From positions 124,001-188,000 of the forward strand of contig CANPVZ010000002.1 in the NCBI GenBank assembly GCA_947581855.1: a DNA stretch of 64,000 bases, in the 5' to 3' direction. Each line of letters begins with the position of its first letter. Position 1 is the stretch's first letter. Made by a program: the position numbers and the translations under genes. The notes below the pieces were generated by a model. It was not told where the DNA came from. It was given only the letters and a program-made list of their open reading frames with translations, and ran no database searches. Origin of the DNA: an uncultured Phocaeicola sp. (GTDB lineage Bacteria; Bacteroidota; Bacteroidia; Bacteroidales; Bacteroidaceae). Of the stretch, positions 53,803 to 64,000 are shown one piece after another.

Positions 53803-55905
53803 ATGAAAAAATTAATCTTAATAGCCGGAATGGCTACTGTAATGGGAGCATGCGGTTCGCACAAAGTAACCGACAACAATCCGTTTTTGTCAGAGTACAA
53901 CACTCCGTTCGAAGTGCCGCCTTTCGACAAGATAGAAATGAAACACTATAAACCGGCCTTCATACAAGGCATGGAAGAAGAGACAAAAGAGGTGGAAGCC
54001 ATTGCCAACAATCCGGAACCTGCTACTTTCGAAAACACCATCGTAGCATTAGATCAAAGCGGCAAACTGCTTCGCAAGGTCAGCAATGTGTTTTATGGTT
54101 TAAACAGCGCCAATACTTGTGACGAAATGCAAGCTCTCAGTCGTGAACTTTCGCCGCTTTTATCAAAACACAGTGATGATATCAGCCTCAACCCAAAACT
54201 GTTTGCCCGCGTAAAAGCTGTGCATGACAATATGGAACAACTTTCACTCAACAAGGAACAAAAGAAGCTGGTGGAAGAAACCTATAAAAGTTTTGTACGT
54301 AGCGGTGCGAATCTGGATTCCGCTAATCAGGCACGTCTTCGGGAACTGAATAGCGAAATTGCCATGTTGCAACTTACCTTCGGACAAAACATGTTGAAAG
54401 AAACCAACGACTTCCAACTGATTATCGATAAAAAAGAAGATTTGGCTGGATTATCGGAAACCTTAATTGCCAATGCGGCCGAAACGGCTAAAGAAACCGG
54501 TATGGAGGGTAAGTGGATTTTTACATTACATAATCCGAGTGTAATGCCGTTCCTTCAATATGCCGAAAACCGCAACTTACGCGAAAAAATATTCAAAGGT
54601 TACATCAACAGAGGTAACAACAATAACGAGGCGGACAATAAAGATGTAGTGAAACGTTTGGTTGCCGCACGTCTGGAGAAAGCCAAACTCATGGGATACG
54701 AAAATTACGCCGAATTTGTATTGGAAGATCGCATGGCCAAACACGCTGACAATGTTTACAACCTGCTCGACCAGATTTGGGCTCCGGCTTTGGATAAAGC
54801 AAAAGAAGAATTAGCCGACATTCAGGCGGAAATAAAAAAAGAAGGCAAGAACTTTACGGCCGAAGGCTGGGACTGGCGCTATTACGCTGAAAAAGCCAAA
54901 CAATCCCGTTTCAATTTAGATGAAAACGAGCTTCGTCCCTATTTGAAACTGGAAAATGTACGCGACGGGGTGTTCCATATTGCTAATAGACTATACGGAG
55001 TCACTTTCATCCCATTGAAAGACATTCCGGTTCCCCACCCTGATGCCGAAGCTTTCGAGTGTAAAGATAAAGATGGTCAACATTTAGGCGTACTTTACAT
55101 GGATTATTTTCCTCGAGCCAGCAAACGGGGCGGTGCATGGTGCAGCACTTACCGTTCGCAAACTTACAAAAACGGTAAAAAAGTTGCTCCGGTGGTAACC
55201 ATCGTTTGCAACTTCTCCAAACCGGTTGCAGGAGAGCCAGCATTACTGAATGCCGACGAAACGGAAACGCTTTTCCACGAATTCGGCCACGCCCTTCATA
55301 ACCTGTTTAAAGATGTACACTATTATGGCGTAAGCGGAGTTCCCCGCGATTTCGTAGAGCTCCCGTCGCAAGTAGACGAACATTGGGCTTTTGAACCGGA
55401 AGTACTGAAAGTATATGCCAAACATTACCAAACCGGCGAAGTGATGCCCACCGAACTGGTAGAAAAAATGGACAAGAGCGGCAAATACGGACAGGGCTTT
55501 GCCACTGCGGAATACCTGGCCGCATCGTATCTGGATATGGACTTCCACACCTTAAAAGAAATCCCCAATGAAATGAACATCATGCAGTTTGAAAACGAAA
55601 CGTTAAGCAAACGCGGATTGTTATCGCAAATTCCTTCACGCTACCGCAGTACTTATTTCAACCATACCATGGGCGGTGGCTATACAGCCGGATATTATAG
55701 CTACATTTGGGCAGAAGTGCTGGATGCCGACGCATACGAAGCTTACAAAGAAACAGGGAACATCTTTAATCAGGAAGTGGCAAGCAAATTTCGGAAATAT
55801 ATCCTCACTCCTGGCGGCATAGATGATGCTATGAATATGTATATCAACTTCCGTGGAAAAGAACCGGGTATTGACCCTTTATTAAAAAACAGAGGGCTGA
55901 AATAA
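53803..55905 (+). CDS. M3 family zinc metallopeptidase, lipoprotein (Dcp-like)
   Basis: 700 aa from the ATG at 53803; an upstream TTG frame is ignored. The signal peptide ends in VMGAC (Cys16), so it should be anchored in the envelope. The thimet-oligopeptidase/Dcp fold has the zinc motif HEFGH in TLFHEFGHALH (about 490) with the third ligand Glu further on, and YTAGYYSYIWAEVLDADAY (about 626). It cleaves short peptides, by family a dipeptidyl carboxypeptidase. A terminator follows. Confidence 0.92.
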   Translation: MKKLILIAGMATVMGACGSHKVTDNNPFLSEYNTPFEVPPFDKIEMKHYKPAFIQGMEEETKEVEAIANNPEPATFENTIVALDQSGKLLRKVSNVFYGLNSANTCDEMQALSRELSPLLSKHSDDISLNPKLFARVKAVHDNMEQLSLNKEQKKLVEETYKSFVRSGANLDSANQARLRELNSEIAMLQLTFGQNMLKETNDFQLIIDKKEDLAGLSETLIANAAETAKETGMEGKWIFTLHNPSVMPFLQYAENRNLREKIFKGYINRGNNNNEADNKDVVKRLVAARLEKAKLMGYENYAEFVLEDRMAKHADNVYNLLDQIWAPALDKAKEELADIQAEIKKEGKNFTAEGWDWRYYAEKAKQSRFNLDENELRPYLKLENVRDGVFHIANRLYGVTFIPLKDIPVPHPDAEAFECKDKDGQHLGVLYMDYFPRASKRGGAWCSTYRSQTYKNGKKVAPVVTIVCNFSKPVAGEPALLNADETETLFHEFGHALHNLFKDVHYYGVSGVPRDFVELPSQVDEHWAFEPEVLKVYAKHYQTGEVMPTELVEKMDKSGKYGQGFATAEYLAASYLDMDFHTLKEIPNEMNIMQFENETLSKRGLLSQIPSRYRSTYFNHTMGGGYTAGYYSYIWAEVLDADAYEAYKETGNIFNQEVASKFRKYILTPGGIDDAMNMYINFRGKEPGIDPLLKNRGLK

Positions 55906-55923
55906 ATTATAGTAAATATTACA

Positions 55924-55995
55924 AAAGGTATGTTCAAGATTGAGTATCTGAATTGAATCAGACAAACACTTTAAATCTTGAATATACCTTTTCTT
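55924..55995 (+). terminator. Terminator after the M3 peptidase
   Basis: AAAGGTATGTTCAAGATT pairs, apart from one mismatch, with AATCTTGAATATACCTTT across an about 30-nt loop, followed by TTCTTTT. Confidence 0.7.
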
Positions 55996-56038
55996 TTACC
56001 ATCTATCGTAAGAATACCTTAAAACCTCCCAGACATCC

Positions 56039-56155
56039 TTTATAAATCTCCGCACATATTATACACTTATATATCAATGCATTAAAAGTATATATACGCC
56101 ATACGTTACATTTCACTTGTTGATAAATACGCCAACAATTATAAAAAATGCGCCA
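56039..56155 (+). promoter_or_regulatory. Upstream element, copy C (three spaced sites)
   Basis: Sites ATACGCCA at 56094, ATACGCCA at 56127 and ATGCGCCA at 56148 have the same 33 and 21 bp spacing as copy A. TTATATATCA sits at 56067, 27 bp before the first site. This copy lacks the C9 tract. It ends 110 bp before the ATG of the second LruC gene. Confidence 0.6.
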
Positions 56156-56265
56156 AATGTGTTAGCACTATATTCTTTTATTCCCGTTATTTGCAAATAA
56201 TAATATCACTGATATGTTTTTTCAAAAAAGAAAAGATTAATATTTATATACTAAACTGTTATACT

Positions 56266-58374
56266 ATGATTCGAGTAAAAAACAAACAATGGCTATTTAT
56301 TCTGGGATTATCAGCGATAATTGCCGGATGTAACAATGAAAAGGATTATTATGAAGATCCATTAAAAAATTTGAAACCGGAAAACGAATACTTCGATTTC
56401 TCCACAAAAGATAAGGTCTCTGTATCTTTAAATATGGGAGCTGTTGGCGCCAATTCTATTTACGAAATATATTTGGAAGATCCAATTATAGTAAAAGACA
56501 ACGGATTGGCAGAATTAAACAGTGATATCAAACCTGTATATTCAAATATTACCGACCTTACAGGAAAAAGTAATGTTTCTATAACTCTTCCTTCTGCAAG
56601 TAAAAAAGTATACTTATTCAATCGAAATGCTTTATTACCGGGATCTGTGGAATTAGAGATTTCTGATACACGCACAATCTCTTTTAACAATGAAAAAGAA
56701 AACGATGTAAAAAGCGTAAGAGCTATTGGTGATGAAGGTCCAGATTGGTATGTCCATACTGATGGCATTAAATATGGAAAGGGCAATGTAAGTAATGCAG
56801 TAAAAGACAAAGTAAATATGACAGGTCTGAATGAATTATATACTCTTTGCCAATGGACGAATAATGTATCAATATCCAATATTACTTTTACTCCAAAAGA
56901 TTACGTAGAAAATACATTACGGGATTCCAAGGAAATTAATGCATTTAGTTCCCAAGCCACTCGTTTTTATCCTGAAGGGAAAAACAACAGTAAATATGCA
57001 GGTACTCCCTCTACGGTAAACCTCAAAACAAGTAACGATAAAGACTATACCAATATCAATCTAGTGGTATTGGGCGAAAATGCCGGATGGCACTCACCTT
57101 TCGGATATTTCTATTATAAAGCCGGTAATGAGCCAACTGCGGACGATTTGAAAAGTAACAAAATTCCCAAGTATATTATTTTACCGGATGCCTCAGATAA
57201 TGTAAAAGATTCCTGGCCGGGGGCAGACTGGGTAATTGATGGGATGTTTAAATTAGGACAAACTATTCACTTGCAATTCTTTGGAGAAAAATACAACGAA
57301 CCAGCTAGCTATAATTTCCCTAAAGGATATATCATCGGATGGTTTGTTATAGGAGACGGAACCACATGCTCCAAATACGGTTACTATAATCCAGAATGTT
57401 CATGGTCATTCAAAAACAGCTTATCTGAGACTAAAGGATTCTGTACTTCACTTGATACCAGAAAGTTAGGAGGTAAAGATGTTTGCGTAAATTTTGCTGT
57501 AGCAACCAACTCAAGCCGTTCAATGATGTATATTGGAGTAGAAGATGATGTTAAGACATCAGATCCTGACTATAACGATTTAATGTTCTATGTAGAAGCC
57601 AATCCGCTTACTATCAGTCCGGATGTGCCCATCATGAGCGACAAAGAAGAGCATATCAAATATTCTAATAAGGGAACTTATGCCTTTGAAGACCAATGGC
57701 CTGATGGAGGAGATTATGACATGAACGATGTGGTTACGGAATACGAACATGGAGTTTCTATTTATAGTAAAACAAACTTCCAAGATGACAAACCCGTTTC
57801 AACTATAAAATATGTGGAAGAACTAACCGCCACATTTAAATTTACTCAAGCATCGGATGCCGCTACATTTAATAATGCACTAGGCATTGAATTTAAAAAT
57901 TTAGATAAAGGTATTGTTGAATCGGTAACCGTAAATGGTACAACAGCACAACTGGAAGTAGGCAATCCGGTTCCATCAGTTATTGTTGCGACGAATGCAC
58001 GCACTGCTATTGGTAAAACGTTCGAATTAGTTATCAAACTGAAACAAAACAACACTTTAGATATCGATAACTTGGAATATAATCCGTTTATTGTAGAAAA
58101 TAACGATGGTAGTGCAAAAGGCCGCTATGAAGTTCACTTACCTAAGTATACTCCTACTGCATTGGGATGGAACGGAACAAATATCAACCAATATTACGTA
58201 GATGGTAAAAACGGATTATATCCGTTCGCTATCGATATTCCGATATGGAATTGGACATTAATTTCCGAAAATGTAGCCATTGGTAACGAAGGCGAATATC
58301 CAAACTTCATCAATTGGGCAGAATCTAACGGTGTAAACAATAAAGATTGGTATCTACATAAAAACGGTAGATAA
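56266..58374 (+). CDS. LruC domain-containing lipoprotein (long form)
   Basis: 702 aa from the ATG at 56266. The signal peptide ends in IIAGC (Cys22). The N-terminal half (about 35-430) has no recognised domain. The C-terminal half has LruC/DUF4842 motifs: DPDYNDLMFYVE (about 432) and GGDYDMNDVVTEYEHG (about 483). It is related to the gene at 6678 but longer. Likely an outer-membrane-exposed lipoprotein; the ligand is unknown. A terminator follows at 58392. Confidence 0.86.
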   Translation: MIRVKNKQWLFILGLSAIIAGCNNEKDYYEDPLKNLKPENEYFDFSTKDKVSVSLNMGAVGANSIYEIYLEDPIIVKDNGLAELNSDIKPVYSNITDLTGKSNVSITLPSASKKVYLFNRNALLPGSVELEISDTRTISFNNEKENDVKSVRAIGDEGPDWYVHTDGIKYGKGNVSNAVKDKVNMTGLNELYTLCQWTNNVSISNITFTPKDYVENTLRDSKEINAFSSQATRFYPEGKNNSKYAGTPSTVNLKTSNDKDYTNINLVVLGENAGWHSPFGYFYYKAGNEPTADDLKSNKIPKYIILPDASDNVKDSWPGADWVIDGMFKLGQTIHLQFFGEKYNEPASYNFPKGYIIGWFVIGDGTTCSKYGYYNPECSWSFKNSLSETKGFCTSLDTRKLGGKDVCVNFAVATNSSRSMMYIGVEDDVKTSDPDYNDLMFYVEANPLTISPDVPIMSDKEEHIKYSNKGTYAFEDQWPDGGDYDMNDVVTEYEHGVSIYSKTNFQDDKPVSTIKYVEELTATFKFTQASDAATFNNALGIEFKNLDKGIVESVTVNGTTAQLEVGNPVPSVIVATNARTAIGKTFELVIKLKQNNTLDIDNLEYNPFIVENNDGSAKGRYEVHLPKYTPTALGWNGTNINQYYVDGKNGLYPFAIDIPIWNWTLISENVAIGNEGEYPNFINWAESNGVNNKDWYLHKNGR

Positions 58375-58936
58375 TCAATATAATAATCTATAAAAAAATC
58401 CGGGGAAGCCTTATAGCTTTTCCGGATTTTTTATAGTCTGTCTACCATCTAACTAACGAAGCCATAAACCATAATTTACCTCATTATAAAAACATTTAAC
58501 CCTACTAATACTTACTCATTTTGACTATTAACAACGTATTAACGAAAAAAAAACTTTTGCGTTGGAAAATAAGAAATAAACAATCCTTACCGACAATTGA
58601 AAGAAAAGCAACAACTATGCTATGCATAATCTATAATGCATTCCTAACCGTAAAAATAGATATTGGTATGCAATTTGCTTCCCTTTGCTAACAAGCTATT
58701 ATGAACATTTACGGCTAGAGCTATGCGACTCTCAGTTTGTACTCGGGTTTCAGCACTATAATCCCCTACTTATATTACCGAAAAAGAAAAATATTACTAA
58801 GAGAAAATAGAGTAGGAAAAAGCACTCCGATATGTATATAGTTGCCAAAGAAACACACCGCTAAATAGAAAGTATTGGTTAAATGTTTTATGAACAGGAG
58901 TTAAAAGCAATTTAACAACCGACAATAACAGGAAAT
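58375..58936. other. Intergenic region after the long LruC gene
   Basis: After the terminator at 58392 the DNA is AT-rich with A8/A9 runs and no convincing gene. It separates two convergent genes. Confidence 0.4.
58392..58432 (+). terminator. Strong terminator after the long LruC gene
   Basis: AAAAAATCCGGGGAAGC pairs with GCTTTTCCGGATTTTTT around a short loop (one G-T pair), ending in a T-run. Confidence 0.85.
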
Positions 58937-60876
58937 CTATTTATTCATCTGTTGCTTACGGAACTGAGTAGGTGTCACACCGAAATACTGTTTAAAAGTT
59001 TTAGTAAAGTAACTGGGTGATTCAAAACCGCACTGCATAACAATATCTCCTATGGATAAATCGCCTGAGGAAAGCAACTTTTTGGCAAACGACATGCGCG
59101 ACTGGCGTACATAAGTTGCCGTATCAAGTCCCGTAATACTCTTAACCTTACGATTTAACTGCGATTTGCTCATAAAAAGCTTATCAGCCAGGAGTTCGGA
59201 ACTAAGATCTGTATCGGAGATATTGGCAAAAAGAACTTTTTGCAAACGTGCTATAAAGTCTTTATCGGCATCGGAGATATCCACACTTTCAGACTGTCCT
59301 TCCTGTAAGGCACGGGAATACTTTTCTCGCAACAAACGACGCTGTTCCAACAACTTAGCTATCCGAATTTTCAGTTCATCAACACTAAAGGGTTTTATCA
59401 GATAAGCATCGGCACCGGCTTCCAATCCCATTAAACGGTCTTTTTCCTCACAACGAGCCGTAACGACTATCACCGGAATATGATTCAAAATCTCTGAAGC
59501 ACGTATTGTACGACACAATTCATAACCATCCATTTCGGGCATCATCAAATCTGTAAGAATTAGGTCGGGCATATACTCTTCCGCTTTCGCCAATCCTTCC
59601 TTACCATCACGAGCGAACAACAAACGGTATCGGTTATCGAGCACAGCGGCTATATACCGAGCGATATCCGTATTATCTTCGATGACAAGCAAAGTAGGTT
59701 GCCGCAGTTCCTCATCCACAGGAAACGTATTTTCCGTCATCGAGAGTTCCGTTTCATCATCATTAACAGGCTCCTCTTTTTCACTTAACGTAAAATCTTC
59801 GTTAACAGGTAATTCTTTATCTGTGAGTTCTTCTTCGGCCGACCACCGTTCAAATTCTTCTTCGGCATGCTGCTGAGGCAAAGTTATCACAAATTTAGTT
59901 CCTTGCCCTTTTCCACTGAGAACCTCTATTTTCCCATCCATAGCCTCGGCCATTTGCCGCACCAGCAACAACTCTATACTAGTTCTTAAATTATCTGTAG
60001 AAGTGTCACCTTGATAAAACGGATCGAAAATATGAGACAAATCTTTCTCCGGAATATCTGTTTCCGAATTAAATATGGAAATATTGACGACTTTTTTCTC
60101 TAACGCTACGGAAACTTTTATTTTCCCACCACGAGGCGTAAATTTAACGGAGTTGGAAAGCAGACCTTGCAAAAGCTTTTGCATATAGTCCGGCACAAAG
60201 TCCATTTGTATGGAATCGTTTGAAGTAGTGAATTCGATATCAATCAATTCTTTAGCAGTCTGAACACGGGTGCTTTCGAGCATCATGCGCAACAAAGGCA
60301 CAATGTCACCCGTACGCCAATCCCGATGGCTGACTACCGAACGTACCTTAGAGATATACAACAGTTGGTTGACAAGAGAAAGCATTTCATTTCCCTGCCG
60401 GATAATTAAATCGAAACCTGCTTCCGTATGCCTGTCGGCCAAACGCTTTTTCAGCCCGTCCGTAATTCCCAAAATGACAGTAAGCGGAGTACGGAACTCA
60501 TGAGTAATATTTGTAAAAAAGTTCTGCCTTACCTCTTCCATTTCCTGCATGGAACGTTGCGTGCGGGCACGCACTTTAAGCGTATACACCAAAATTACAA
60601 TAACCACTCCTGCCATCAACACAATAAATATACCGAATATAAAATGATGTTTTTCACATGTTGCTCACTTTCGTAAGCCCGATAAATATCTTCCACTTGT
60701 TCAGGTTCTATTTTGTTTCCGAAATCCGTAAGTGCGCACATATAGACATCGCCCTGCTCATTGACGGAAGAGAGTGTTTCCATTTGTCGGACAGAAGCAA
60801 CTGTCTCAGACATGGAAGCATAACAAGGTACCCCCAACAGCCCCCATAAAAGAAACAGTATTGCCCACCATCTCAT
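58937..60876 (-). pseudogene. Hybrid two-component regulator (HTCS-like), split by a frameshift
   Basis: Two frames, 60876-60650 (N-terminal) and 60622-58937 (561 aa), join if one A is restored to the minus-strand run GTGAAAAACATC (plus strand T5 at 60650-60654): the text then reads HVKKHHFIFGIFIVLMAG. Order: signal peptide MRWWAILF, a short periplasmic part of about 55 aa, one membrane helix, HisKA (FFTNITHEFRTPL), HATPase (GKGQGTKFVITLP), a receiver with DLILTDLMMPEMDG, and a C-terminal AraC DNA-binding domain (SYFTKTFKQYFGVTP). The sensor is far shorter than in typical HTCSs. No PUL genes are adjacent. Confidence 0.85.
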
Positions 60877-61271
60877 TTCAAACATATATAAATATAGAAA
60901 ATTATTACAGTAGTTTATGAGTCTTTTAACCATATTCCTAATATGTTATAATCTACATATCAATTAGTTATATTATACCTCTAACGAATTAGTCTAACAA
61001 ATATAGGAATTATTTAGAAAACTCGACAAAAAAAACAGAAGAAATCTAAAAAAATCATATCCGATACCCCACTACCCTAAAGGCTTTTTCATTTATCCTA
61101 ATAGAAAAGTTATAAGAAATATTCGACGGATTTTACCGAATAATTCCGATGGACATTTTCCTTAAATAATCCTTTACCGGAGATTTAAAATTCACTTCCA
61201 CACTACTTTTGTAAATAAATTATTTTCGGCTCCATAATTTTTCCGTATGTTTGCAACCTCAAAAAACTTAT
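60877..61271. other. Divergent region between the HTCS and tex
   Basis: AT-rich, with the tex promoter at 61246. No other gene, hairpin or repeat of note. Confidence 0.4.
61246..61253 (+). promoter_or_regulatory. Promoter for tex (-7)
   Basis: TATGTTTG fits TAnnTTTG, 18 bp before the ATG at 61272, which rules out the earlier TTG start. Confidence 0.6.
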
Positions 61272-63395
61272 ATGGAATTATTCGAATCACTTATAGCTAC
61301 GGCTTTACATATCGCCGTAAAACAAGTCGGCAACACGATTGCTTTATTAAACAACGGAGCAACGATTCCTTTTATCAGCCGTTACCGCAAGGAAGCCACC
61401 GGCGGATTGAACGAGGTAGAAATCGGTGAAATTAAAGACCGTTACGACAAACTCTGCGAATTGAAAAAGCGGAAAGAAACGATCCTCTCGACCATACAGG
61501 AACAAAATAAACTAACCCCCGAACTGGAAAAACGAATAAACAACAGTTGGGATGCTACGGAACTAGAGGACATGTATCTGCCTTACAAACCCAAACGAAA
61601 GACTCGCGCCGAAGCGGCTCGTCAGAAAGGATTGGAACCGCTCGCTACCTTATTAATGCTGCAACGTGAAAACAATCTGCAAGCTCGCGTACGGACTTTC
61701 CTCAACAAAGAAGTGCCCGATGAAGAGGAGGCATTAAAAGGCGCCCGAGATATCATTGCCGAACAAATCAACGAAAATGAACGTGCCCGCAATCAGGTAC
61801 GTAATCTATTTAGTCGTCAAGCCGTTATCTCTTCTAAAATTATTAAAGGGAAAGAAGAAGAGGGACAGAAATACCGGGATTATTTTGACTTCTCCGAACC
61901 TTTAAAACGTTGTTCGTCACACAGGTTACTGGCCATACGCCGGGGAGAAAACGAAGGCATATTAAAAGTAAGCATTACACCGGACGATGCGGAGTGTACC
62001 GAACGGTTGGAACGCATGTTTGTAAATGGCAGAAACGAATGCAGCCGGCAAGTAGAAGAAGCAGTAAGAGATGCCTACAAACGTCTGTTGAAACCTTCTA
62101 TCGAAACAGAATTCTCCACGCTCAGCAAGCAAAAAGCCGACGAAGAAGCCATCCGCGTTTTCGCTGAGAATCTGCGGCAGTTATTACTCGCACCGCCATT
62201 GGGACAAAAACGTGTGCTGGGCATCGATCCGGGATATCGCACGGGGTGCAAACTGGTATGTCTCGACGCACAAGGCAATCTGTTGCACAACGAAACCATT
62301 TATCCGCATCCGCCCAAAAATGAAAAAGCAGTCGCCAGTCGCAAACTGGTGCATCTGATAGAACAATACGCTATCGAAGCCATCGCAATAGGCAACGGAA
62401 CGGCAAGCCGCGAAACGGAAACATTTGTCACTTCACAACGTTACGACCGGAAATTGCAGGTGTTTGTAGTAAGCGAAGACGGAGCTTCCATTTATTCGGC
62501 TTCCAAAACCGCCCGTGAAGAGTTTCCCGATTACGATGTAACCGTAAGAGGTGCCGTGTCTATAGGCCGCCGTTTAATGGATCCATTGGCTGAATTAGTG
62601 AAAATAGACCCGAAATCCATCGGCGTAGGGCAATACCAGCATGATGTAGACCAAACGTCATTAAAGAAATCACTCGACCAGACAGTAGAAAACTGCGTAA
62701 ATCAGGTAGGCGTGAACCTGAATACGGCAAGTCGTCACTTGCTGACCTACATCTCCGGCCTGGGTCCCCAACTGGCTCAAAACATTGTCGACTATCGGGC
62801 AGAGAACGGAGCCTTTACTTCCCGCCGAGAACTGTTAAAAGTTCCGCGTATGGGTGCCAAAGCATTCGAACAATGTGCCGGTTTCCTGCGTATACCTAAT
62901 GGGAAGAATCCGTTAGATAATACAGCAGTCCATCCCGAAAGTTATCCCATCGTGGAGCAAATGGCAAAAGACTTGCATTGCACGGTAAACGAGTTGATTC
63001 AAGATAAAAGCCTGCGTTCCGGAATTGTATTGGAGAAATACATTACTCCCACCGTGGGACTGCCTACTCTGAACGACATCATGCAGGAACTGGAGAAACC
63101 TGGCCGCGATCCGCGACAACCTATCAAAGTCTTCGAGTTCGATAAAAATGTAAAAACACTCGATGATCTGCAAGAGGGAATGGAACTGCCCGGCATTGTA
63201 ACCAATATCACAAACTTCGGCTGTTTTGTGGACATCGGTATCAAAGAAAACGGGTTGATACACATATCCCAACTAGCGGATAAGTATGTCAGCGACCCCA
63301 CGGAAATAGTCAGTATCCATCAGCACATACGAGTCCTGGTTATCGATATTGACCGGGAACGCAAACGCATTGCTTTAAAACGAATAGCCGATTAA
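61272..63395 (+). CDS. tex: Tex family RNA-binding transcription accessory protein
   Basis: 707 aa from the ATG at 61272. Order: Tex N-terminal helical domain (about 1-190, TIPFISRYRKEATGGLNEVEI), YqgF-like RNase fold (about 315-440, LGIDPGYRTGCKLVCLDAQG), helix-hairpin-helix pair (about 485-555, YISGLGPQLAQNIVDYR), and a C-terminal S1 domain (about 630-700, GMELPGIVTNITNFGCFVDIG). It binds RNA and acts in transcription; cytoplasmic. It has its own promoter. Confidence 0.95.
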   Translation: MELFESLIATALHIAVKQVGNTIALLNNGATIPFISRYRKEATGGLNEVEIGEIKDRYDKLCELKKRKETILSTIQEQNKLTPELEKRINNSWDATELEDMYLPYKPKRKTRAEAARQKGLEPLATLLMLQRENNLQARVRTFLNKEVPDEEEALKGARDIIAEQINENERARNQVRNLFSRQAVISSKIIKGKEEEGQKYRDYFDFSEPLKRCSSHRLLAIRRGENEGILKVSITPDDAECTERLERMFVNGRNECSRQVEEAVRDAYKRLLKPSIETEFSTLSKQKADEEAIRVFAENLRQLLLAPPLGQKRVLGIDPGYRTGCKLVCLDAQGNLLHNETIYPHPPKNEKAVASRKLVHLIEQYAIEAIAIGNGTASRETETFVTSQRYDRKLQVFVVSEDGASIYSASKTAREEFPDYDVTVRGAVSIGRRLMDPLAELVKIDPKSIGVGQYQHDVDQTSLKKSLDQTVENCVNQVGVNLNTASRHLLTYISGLGPQLAQNIVDYRAENGAFTSRRELLKVPRMGAKAFEQCAGFLRIPNGKNPLDNTAVHPESYPIVEQMAKDLHCTVNELIQDKSLRSGIVLEKYITPTVGLPTLNDIMQELEKPGRDPRQPIKVFEFDKNVKTLDDLQEGMELPGIVTNITNFGCFVDIGIKENGLIHISQLADKYVSDPTEIVSIHQHIRVLVIDIDRERKRIALKRIAD

Positions 63396-63574
63396 GAAAG
63401 TAAACAATAAATGAGCCATCCCATAAATAACATACATAGGACATATACTCCGATTAAACTGTTTAAGAAATGGGGTGAAGGCGAAAAAAACAAAAGCATG
63501 CAGAGAGGAAGCCTAAAACATCGGACAACCAAATATACCCTATTTATGGGATTGCATATTTCCTCTCTTCCCGC

Positions 63575-63582
63575 TACCTTTG
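63575..63582 (+). promoter_or_regulatory. Promoter for cysK (-7)
   Basis: TACCTTTG fits TAnnTTTG; an ATTG at 63551-63554 is 20 bp upstream. It is 32 bp before the ATG. Confidence 0.6.
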
Positions 63583-63613
63583 CAACATTATATAGAACCA
63601 AAAGAAAAGCATA

Positions 63614-64000
63614 TGAAGAAAATAGCCAAACAACTGACCGATTTGATAGGGAATACTCCTTTATTGGAACTGTCTCATTATAACAGAAAACATGGGTTGA
63701 AAGCAACCATACTGGCTAAACTTGAATTGTTTAATCCGGCGGGAAGTGTCAAAGACCGTATTGCTTTGGCCATGATCGAAGATGCCGAACAGAAAGGATT
63801 GCTGCAACCGGGAAGTACCATTATTGAACCTACGAGCGGCAATACCGGTATCGGACTGGCTTTTGTTTCTACCGTAAAAGGATACAAACTGATATTGACC
63901 ATGCCTGATACTATGAGTTTAGAACGGCGCAACCTTTTGAAAGCATTAGGTGCGAGAATTGTTCTGACTCCGGGTGTAAAAGGCATGCAAGGCGCTATAG
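63614..64000 (+). CDS. cysK: Cysteine synthase A, 5' part (runs off the window)
   Basis: 129 codons are visible. [11 protein letters not shown] contains the PLP-binding Lys (Lys47) and [13 protein letters not shown] (about 73-85) is the substrate/phosphate loop, both classic for O-acetylserine sulfhydrylase. It makes cysteine from O-acetylserine and sulfide. The C-terminal half is outside the window. Confidence 0.93.

Overview
This window is chromosomal DNA from a gut-type Bacteroidota bacterium, order Bacteroidales, most like Bacteroides, Phocaeicola or a close relative. The evidence is the lineage-typical gene content (DUF3822-RsmD, DUF4834, DUF4251/DUF4252 with an ECF sigma factor, LruC lipoproteins, a capsule-assembly Wzi homologue, hybrid two-component regulators). 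Many genes also carry the Bacteroidales promoter form (-7 TAnnTTTG, sometimes with -33 TTTG about 19-20 bp upstream) and lack strong Shine-Dalgarno sites. No ICE, prophage, CRISPR array or rRNA operon is visible. Genus-level placement is inference.

Layout. 0-6 kb: a secreted unknown protein, a RecD-like helicase, an unknown/DUF3822/rsmD cluster and a convergent cardiolipin synthase. 6-15 kb: an accessory-looking region with an IS deletion derivative, an LruC lipoprotein gene, and two tandem paralogous outer-membrane beta-barrel genes with glycine-rich tails. 15-20 kb: aroB, about 1 kb of apparently decayed DNA, then a fructose-type MFS importer and fructokinase followed by a fragment of a hybrid two-component regulator, probably the remains of a fructan-utilisation locus. 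20-30 kb: Ca2+ P-type ATPase, DUF2807 lipoprotein, AraC/GyrI-like regulator, lipocalin-like lipoprotein with Wzi, CorC/HlyC family protein and an MFS exporter. 30-34 kb: a response regulator and sensor kinase followed by two PepSY-like secreted proteins, the second broken by one in-frame TGA. 34-45 kb: DUF4834-pssA-psd (phosphatidylethanolamine synthesis), dnaE, trxA, an acidic protein, an IS remnant, Imm17-tsaE, a znuB-like permease and aroA. 45-50 kb: tRNA-Pro(GGG), DUF4251, an ECF sigma/putative anti-sigma operon bracketed by two DUF4252 genes, and tadA. 50-64 kb: yraN-mmcQ-birA, MATE pump, pyrH, an M3 peptidase lipoprotein, a second LruC lipoprotein, a frameshifted hybrid two-component regulator, tex, and the 5' end of cysK.

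The most interesting signals are non-coding. (1) An upstream element occurs three times (about 6.4, 8.2 and 56.1 kb), twice before LruC genes. It has ATRCGYCA-like sites at fixed 33-bp and 21-bp spacings (about three and two helical turns), and two copies carry a C9 homopolymer that could vary in length. (2) Two intergenic regions (22.7-23.0 and 48.3-48.5 kb) carry the same compound repeat: 22-bp tandem units with a GTAGA/TCTAC hairpin, followed by an AT-rich repeat of the same period built on ACATTATTAGTTA. (3) Several genes show recent or old decay: a one-base homopolymer frameshift in a hybrid kinase, a TGG-to-TGA-type stop in a PepSY gene, and a regulator remnant beside the fructose genes. 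Most other genes are ordinary housekeeping genes.
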